From: Paenibacillus tarimensis
Lineage (GTDB): Bacteria > Bacillota > Bacilli > Paenibacillales > Paenibacillaceae
Assembly: GCF_021532315.1 (NCBI RefSeq)
Contig: NZ_JAKGAO010000007.1
Span: forward strand, 62,001 to 126,000
DNA: 64,000 nucleotides
Direction of reading: 5' to 3'
In this document: one piece after another, positions 60,537-64,000 of the stretch
How the letters are laid out: each line of letters opens with the position of its first letter
Numbering within the stretch: the first letter of the stretch is position 1
Made by a program: the position numbers and the translations under genes
The notes under the pieces: model-generated
Databases searched by the model: none
Told to the model about the DNA's origin: nothing
The model's input: only the letters and a program-made list of their open reading frames with translations

Positions 60537-62507
60537 ATGTGGGAGAATATTAAACAATTCGCTTCCGAGTTCTTTGTAACGGGCGACCCGCTGATCTACG
60601 GGGCTGACGTTGGTATTGCGCTGACGATGATTGCCATCGTATTCATACTGACCTATTTCAAAAAATGGACTTGGCTGTGGCGCGAGTGGCTGACAACTGT
60701 CGATCACAAGCGTATCGGTATTATGTATATTATCGCATCCATCCTTATGTTGTTCCGCGGCGGCGTGGATGCGCTGCTGATGCGGACGCAGCTGGCGATG
60801 CCGGAGATGGAGTTCCTGACTCCTGAGCACTATAACCAGATTTTCACGACGCATGGCGTTATTATGATTCTTTTCATGGCGATGCCGCTGATGTTCGGTT
60901 TGTTCAACATCGTGGTCCCGCTGCAGCTGGGCGCGCGTGACGTCGCGTTCCCGTTCCTGAACTCGCTGAGCTTCTGGCTGTTCTTCTGGGGCGCGATGCT
61001 GTTTAACCTGTCATTCGTCATCGGCGGTTCGCCGGATGCGGGCTGGCTGGCTTATCCGCCGCTCTCGCAGATGTCGCATAGTCCCGGAGTCGGGCAGGAC
61101 TTCTATATATGGGGTATTCAGATATCCGGTATAGGCAGCTTGATGACAGGGATCAACTTTATCGTCACGATTTTGAAGATGAGAGCACCGGGCATGTCTC
61201 TGATGAAAATGCCGATGTTCTCCTGGTCCGTACTGTCGAGCTGTGTCACCATTATCTTTGCTTTCCCTATTCTGACGGTTACACTGGCTCTGCTGTTCCT
61301 TGACCGTTATCTGGGCGCGCATTTCTTCACGCTCGACGGCGGCGGCAACCCGATGATGTATATCAACCTCATCTGGATGTGGGGCCACCCGGAAGTCTAT
61401 ATCGTTATACTGCCGGCGTTCGGTATCTTCTCCGAGATTGTGGCAACCTTCTCTCGCAAGAAGCTGTTCGGCTATAAGTCGATGGTGTTCGCGATGATGA
61501 TCATCTCGGTTCTCTCCTTTTTCACCTGGCTTCATCATTTCTTCACGATGGGTTCGGGAGCAAGCGTTAACAGCTTCTTCGCGATTACGACGATGTTAAT
61601 TGCGATACCGACCGGTGTTAAGGTGTTTAACTGGCTGTTCACAATGTTCCGCGGCCGGATCACATTTGAGACACCGATGCTCTGGACGATTGGCTTCATC
61701 CCTTGCTTTGTCGTTGGAGGGATGACCGGAGTGCTGCTGTCCGTAGCGCCTGCCGACTTCCAGTTCCATAACAGCTACTTCCTGATTGCGCACTTCCATC
61801 AGGTACTGATTGGCGGCGTGGCATTCGGCTACTTCGCGGGTCTGGCTTACTGGTGGCCGAAGGTATTCGGCTTCAAGCTGAACGAGAAGCTTGGCAAGTG
61901 GGCGTTCTGGCTGTGGAACATCGGCTTCTATGTCTGCTTCATGCCGCAGTACATTCTCGGTTTGATGGGCATGACCCGCCGGGTCAGCTCATACAGCTGG
62001 GACAGCGGCTGGTGGGAGCTTAACCTGGTCTCAACGATCGGCGGCTTCCTGATGGGTATCGGCTTCCTGTTCCAAGTATGGCAGATTGCCCACAGCATCC
62101 GATTCATGAAGCGGGATACGACGGGCGATCCGTGGAACGGACGTACGCTGGAGTGGTCAATTCCTTCACCGGCGCCACTGTACAATTTCGCCACGCTTCC
62201 GCAGGTCAGCAGCCAAGATGAGTGGTGGGAAGAGAAGCAGCGGATTGCCGCCGGCCAAGCGCCGAAGCAGCAGCAGCCGCTCGAACCGATTCATATGCCG
62301 AAGAATTCCGGCATTCCATTCATCAAGTCGTTCTTCTGGTTCATTGCGGGCTTTGGCTTTGTATTTGACTGGCTGTGGATGGCGATCCCGGGTCTTGCTG
62401 GTGTAGCGATCTGCATGCTGGCGCATTCCTTCAACTATGACACGGATTATTATATCCCGGTGGACGACATCAAACGTACGGAAGCCGCGGCTAGGGGGTC
62501 GGTATAA
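60537..62507 (+). CDS. qoxB: Cytochrome aa3 quinol oxidase subunit I
   Basis: Catalytic heme-copper subunit of 656 residues with about 14-15 membrane segments. Visible ligands and channel motifs: [14 protein letters not shown] (low-spin heme His), [17 protein letters not shown] (CuB His with cross-linked Tyr), [10 protein letters not shown] (two CuB His), and HFHQVLIGG (both heme axial His region). It reduces O2 to water and pumps protons. AAGGAGGGGG precedes the ATG. Its stop shares one base with the qoxC start. Confidence 0.95.
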   Translation: MWENIKQFASEFFVTGDPLIYGADVGIALTMIAIVFILTYFKKWTWLWREWLTTVDHKRIGIMYIIASILMLFRGGVDALLMRTQLAMPEMEFLTPEHYNQIFTTHGVIMILFMAMPLMFGLFNIVVPLQLGARDVAFPFLNSLSFWLFFWGAMLFNLSFVIGGSPDAGWLAYPPLSQMSHSPGVGQDFYIWGIQISGIGSLMTGINFIVTILKMRAPGMSLMKMPMFSWSVLSSCVTIIFAFPILTVTLALLFLDRYLGAHFFTLDGGGNPMMYINLIWMWGHPEVYIVILPAFGIFSEIVATFSRKKLFGYKSMVFAMMIISVLSFFTWLHHFFTMGSGASVNSFFAITTMLIAIPTGVKVFNWLFTMFRGRITFETPMLWTIGFIPCFVVGGMTGVLLSVAPADFQFHNSYFLIAHFHQVLIGGVAFGYFAGLAYWWPKVFGFKLNEKLGKWAFWLWNIGFYVCFMPQYILGLMGMTRRVSSYSWDSGWWELNLVSTIGGFLMGIGFLFQVWQIAHSIRFMKRDTTGDPWNGRTLEWSIPSPAPLYNFATLPQVSSQDEWWEEKQRIAAGQAPKQQQPLEPIHMPKNSGIPFIKSFFWFIAGFGFVFDWLWMAIPGLAGVAICMLAHSFNYDTDYYIPVDDIKRTEAAARGSV

Positions 62508-63124
62508 TGGCACAAGCAAGTGCAGGCGCGCATCAAGGTCACGAGCATGGCCATGACGGCCATCATGATATTGAATCCATGCGCACCTTTGGCTTTTGGA
62601 TCTTCCTGATTACCGACTGTATTCTGTTCGGTACGTTGTTTGCAGTCTATATCGTCCTGCATGGCAACACGAACGGCGGCCCTACGGCCGATGAGCTGTT
62701 CGCTATGCCGGGCATAATCGCCTCAACCTTCATCCTGCTGACGAGCAGCTATACGAGCGGCCTTGCGGTGTTGTCCATGAACAAGGGCAATGTCAAGGGC
62801 CTCATCGGCTGGCTGATTGTAACTGCGCTTCTCGGTGCTTCCTTCATCGCGCTGGAGGTTACGGAATTTGTACACATGGTGCATGAAGGCGCAACGATCG
62901 GAACTAGTGCCTTCCTGTCATCCTTCTACACGCTGGTCGGCACACACGGCCTTCACGTGTCGCTCGGTCTGGTCTGGATGATTGCTATTATTCTGCAGCT
63001 GTCCCGCAGAGGCATTACCAGTGTTACGAAGCGCAAGGTCAATGTCATCAGCTTGTACTGGCATTTCCTTGACGTCGTGTGGATCTTCGTCTTCACGATC
63101 GTTTATCTGATGGGGGTGATGTAA
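62507..63124 (+). CDS. qoxC: Cytochrome aa3 quinol oxidase subunit III
   Basis: Membrane subunit of 205 residues with five segments, family motifs FGFWIFLITDCILFGTLFA and FLSSFYTLVGTHGLHVSLGL and LYWHFLDVVWIFVF. The cytoplasmic N-terminus is His-rich (HQGHEHGHDGHHD). Coupled by a 1-nt overlap to qoxB. Confidence 0.93.
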   Translation: MAQASAGAHQGHEHGHDGHHDIESMRTFGFWIFLITDCILFGTLFAVYIVLHGNTNGGPTADELFAMPGIIASTFILLTSSYTSGLAVLSMNKGNVKGLIGWLIVTALLGASFIALEVTEFVHMVHEGATIGTSAFLSSFYTLVGTHGLHVSLGLVWMIAIILQLSRRGITSVTKRKVNVISLYWHFLDVVWIFVFTIVYLMGVM

Positions 63125-63125
63125 G

Positions 63126-63482
63126 ATGGCGCAGCATTCTGCGAAAGGCCACGGCGCAGCCGGAGATCATGATGTGCACGGCGGCGGCCATACTCACGGC
63201 TCGTTCAAGTCTTACACGATCGGCTTCCTCCTGTCGATTGTCCTGACGATTATCCCGCTCGTGGTTGTCCTGAACGGCATGCTTGAGCGGACCGGAACCA
63301 TCATCGTCCTGCTTGTTACCGCGGTTCTCCAATTTATCGTACAGTTGCTGTTCTTCATGCATCTGAACGAAGAAGAGAAGCCAAGATACAACCTGATGAC
63401 GCTTATTCTGGGTCTTGTCATCGTGCTGACGATCGTCCTCGCTTCCATGTGGATCATGGCGTATAACGGTGTGGCACATTAA
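63126..63482 (+). CDS. qoxD: Cytochrome aa3 quinol oxidase subunit IV
   Basis: Small subunit of 118 residues with three membrane segments; typical motifs are YTIGFLLSIVLTIIPL and QLLFFMHLNEEEKPRYN. The N-terminus is again His- and Gly-rich (HGAAGDHDVHGGGHTHG). It follows qoxC after 1 nt and closes the operon. Confidence 0.92.
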   Translation: MAQHSAKGHGAAGDHDVHGGGHTHGSFKSYTIGFLLSIVLTIIPLVVVLNGMLERTGTIIVLLVTAVLQFIVQLLFFMHLNEEEKPRYNLMTLILGLVIVLTIVLASMWIMAYNGVAH

Positions 63483-63501
63483 TGAAATATGGGCATTAGA
63501 G

Positions 63502-63546
63502 AAGAGAGCTGAATCTGCTTGAGCAGAGACGGCTCTTTTCTTTTTT
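63502..63546 (+). terminator. Terminator of qoxABCD
   Basis: AGAGC/GCTCT and an inner CTGCT-TG-AGCAG helix are followed by a long T-rich tail (TTTTCTTTTTT). Confidence 0.8.
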
Positions 63547-63837
63547 GCATATACTGGGTTAAACAAGAATTAATGAGGTCAACGATCAATGGAGTTAATG
63601 CTTAACAAGAGTAGCGCTGCGTGCCGTACAGTTCTCCGATGACAATGGCGATCAACCGGGTAATAACCATTTTATTTTTTCGCTAAGCAGGAGTTCTCCA
63701 AAAATGAGCGAATTTTTAAAATATTGAAATCGGTTACATATTTGGTCGTCACGTTTAATATGTAATATATAAAGGCATACTTGATACTAACTTTTACCCT
63801 ATTACACTGGCTAGCCGGAATAAGGAGGCGTTGACTT
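63547..63837. other. Intergenic region after qox
   Basis: Mostly A+T-rich sequence. It likely holds the promoter of the following small ORF (TATATA near 63765-63770), but no clear -35 is visible. No other gene or repeat seen. Confidence 0.35.
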
Positions 63838-63936
63838 ATGGTCAGAAGAGAAGGAAGCATCGGCATCGGATTGCTGAATGGTGTAATGCTGTGTCTGCCT
63901 TTCTGGGCGGCTGTAATCAGCCTGATGGCACGGTAA
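63838..63936 (+). CDS. Possible 32-residue small membrane protein
   Basis: ATG at 63838 opens 32 codons ending in TAA at 63934-63936, with AAGGAGG at the ideal distance of 9 nt. The product has a charged start (MVRREGSIG) and one hydrophobic segment (LLNGVMLCLPFWAAVISLM). The consensus ribosome binding site is the main reason to believe it. Role unknown. Confidence 0.5.
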   Translation: MVRREGSIGIGLLNGVMLCLPFWAAVISLMAR

Positions 63937-64000
63937 CTCCCACACTTCACTTAAGCAGCTGTTTTTGCAGCGGTTCTATATGATGAATAGCAATTGTTAA

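Noticed and set aside
1-64000. Insertion sequences, prophage or integrative element
   Set aside because: No transposase, integrase, phage structural gene or flanking direct repeats were seen anywhere in the window.

Overview
The window looks like a chromosomal segment of a Paenibacillus-type Firmicute. The evidence is indirect: moderately high G+C with very strong AGGAGG-type ribosome binding sites, YesM/YesN two-component sensing next to a CUT1 sugar ABC importer, an araR-araDBA locus with Bacillus-type AraR operators, a qoxABCD quinol oxidase, PerR-type regulators beside a catalase, a phoX-tatA-tatC cluster, and intergenic CCTGCA palindromes of a kind I associate with Paenibacillus. No rRNA, tRNA, phage, insertion sequence or CRISPR array was found. 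All calls come from reading the sequence; no database was searched.

Layout. 1-470: decayed gene scraps and a terminator. 536-8330: yesM-yesN, a sugar-binding lipoprotein with two permeases, and an SGNH hydrolase. 8407-11571 (minus): a lipoprotein, a small membrane protein, a GH43-like glycosidase and a GT4 glycosyltransferase. 11688-14126: a regulatory knot with an SOS box and an antisense leader, then a HelD-type helicase. 14242-19473: an ABC transporter whose first permease is frameshifted at a C7 tract, a YwqG-family protein and two paralogous lipoproteins. 19519-23973 (mostly minus): a degraded gene, then eda, kduD, a DeoR regulator and kduI for hexuronate/pectin breakdown. 23974-29361: araR and araDBA. 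29466-34815: a DUF2252 protein and potABCD. 34846-38624: an RDD protein, a decayed oxidoreductase, phoX, tatA and tatC. 38638-42132: small membrane proteins, a water-forming NADH oxidase and its 860-bp promoter region with four Rex/Fnr-like operators and a palindrome repeat array. 42098-46400: an AraC regulator and a divergent MFS/SgrR-like pair. 46453-51315: mixed small genes. 51390-54878: a GH27 alpha-galactosidase and an ABC-F ribosome protection protein behind an attenuator-like leader. 54953-58373: perR, an OmpR-like regulator, katA and a second perR-like gene. 58851-63546: a small membrane protein and qoxABCD. A 32-residue small ORF closes the window.

How the parts fit. Much of the left half is a plant-polysaccharide programme: oligosaccharide sensing and uptake (YesMN and the CUT1 system), extracellular or cytoplasmic trimming (SGNH hydrolase, GH43-like, and GH27 further right), and entry of arabinose (araDBA) and uronates (kduI, kduD, eda) into central metabolism, each with its own local regulator. 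The right half is respiratory and oxidative physiology: NADH oxidase with redox-type operators, catalase bracketed by two PerR-like genes, and the aa3 quinol oxidase. The most interesting regulatory regions are the nox upstream region (41260-41620), the ABC-F leader (52831-53141), the paired AraR boxes and the helD/antisense SOS region (11688-11823). Several short gaps hold broken gene remnants, so this chromosome is actively shedding genes.
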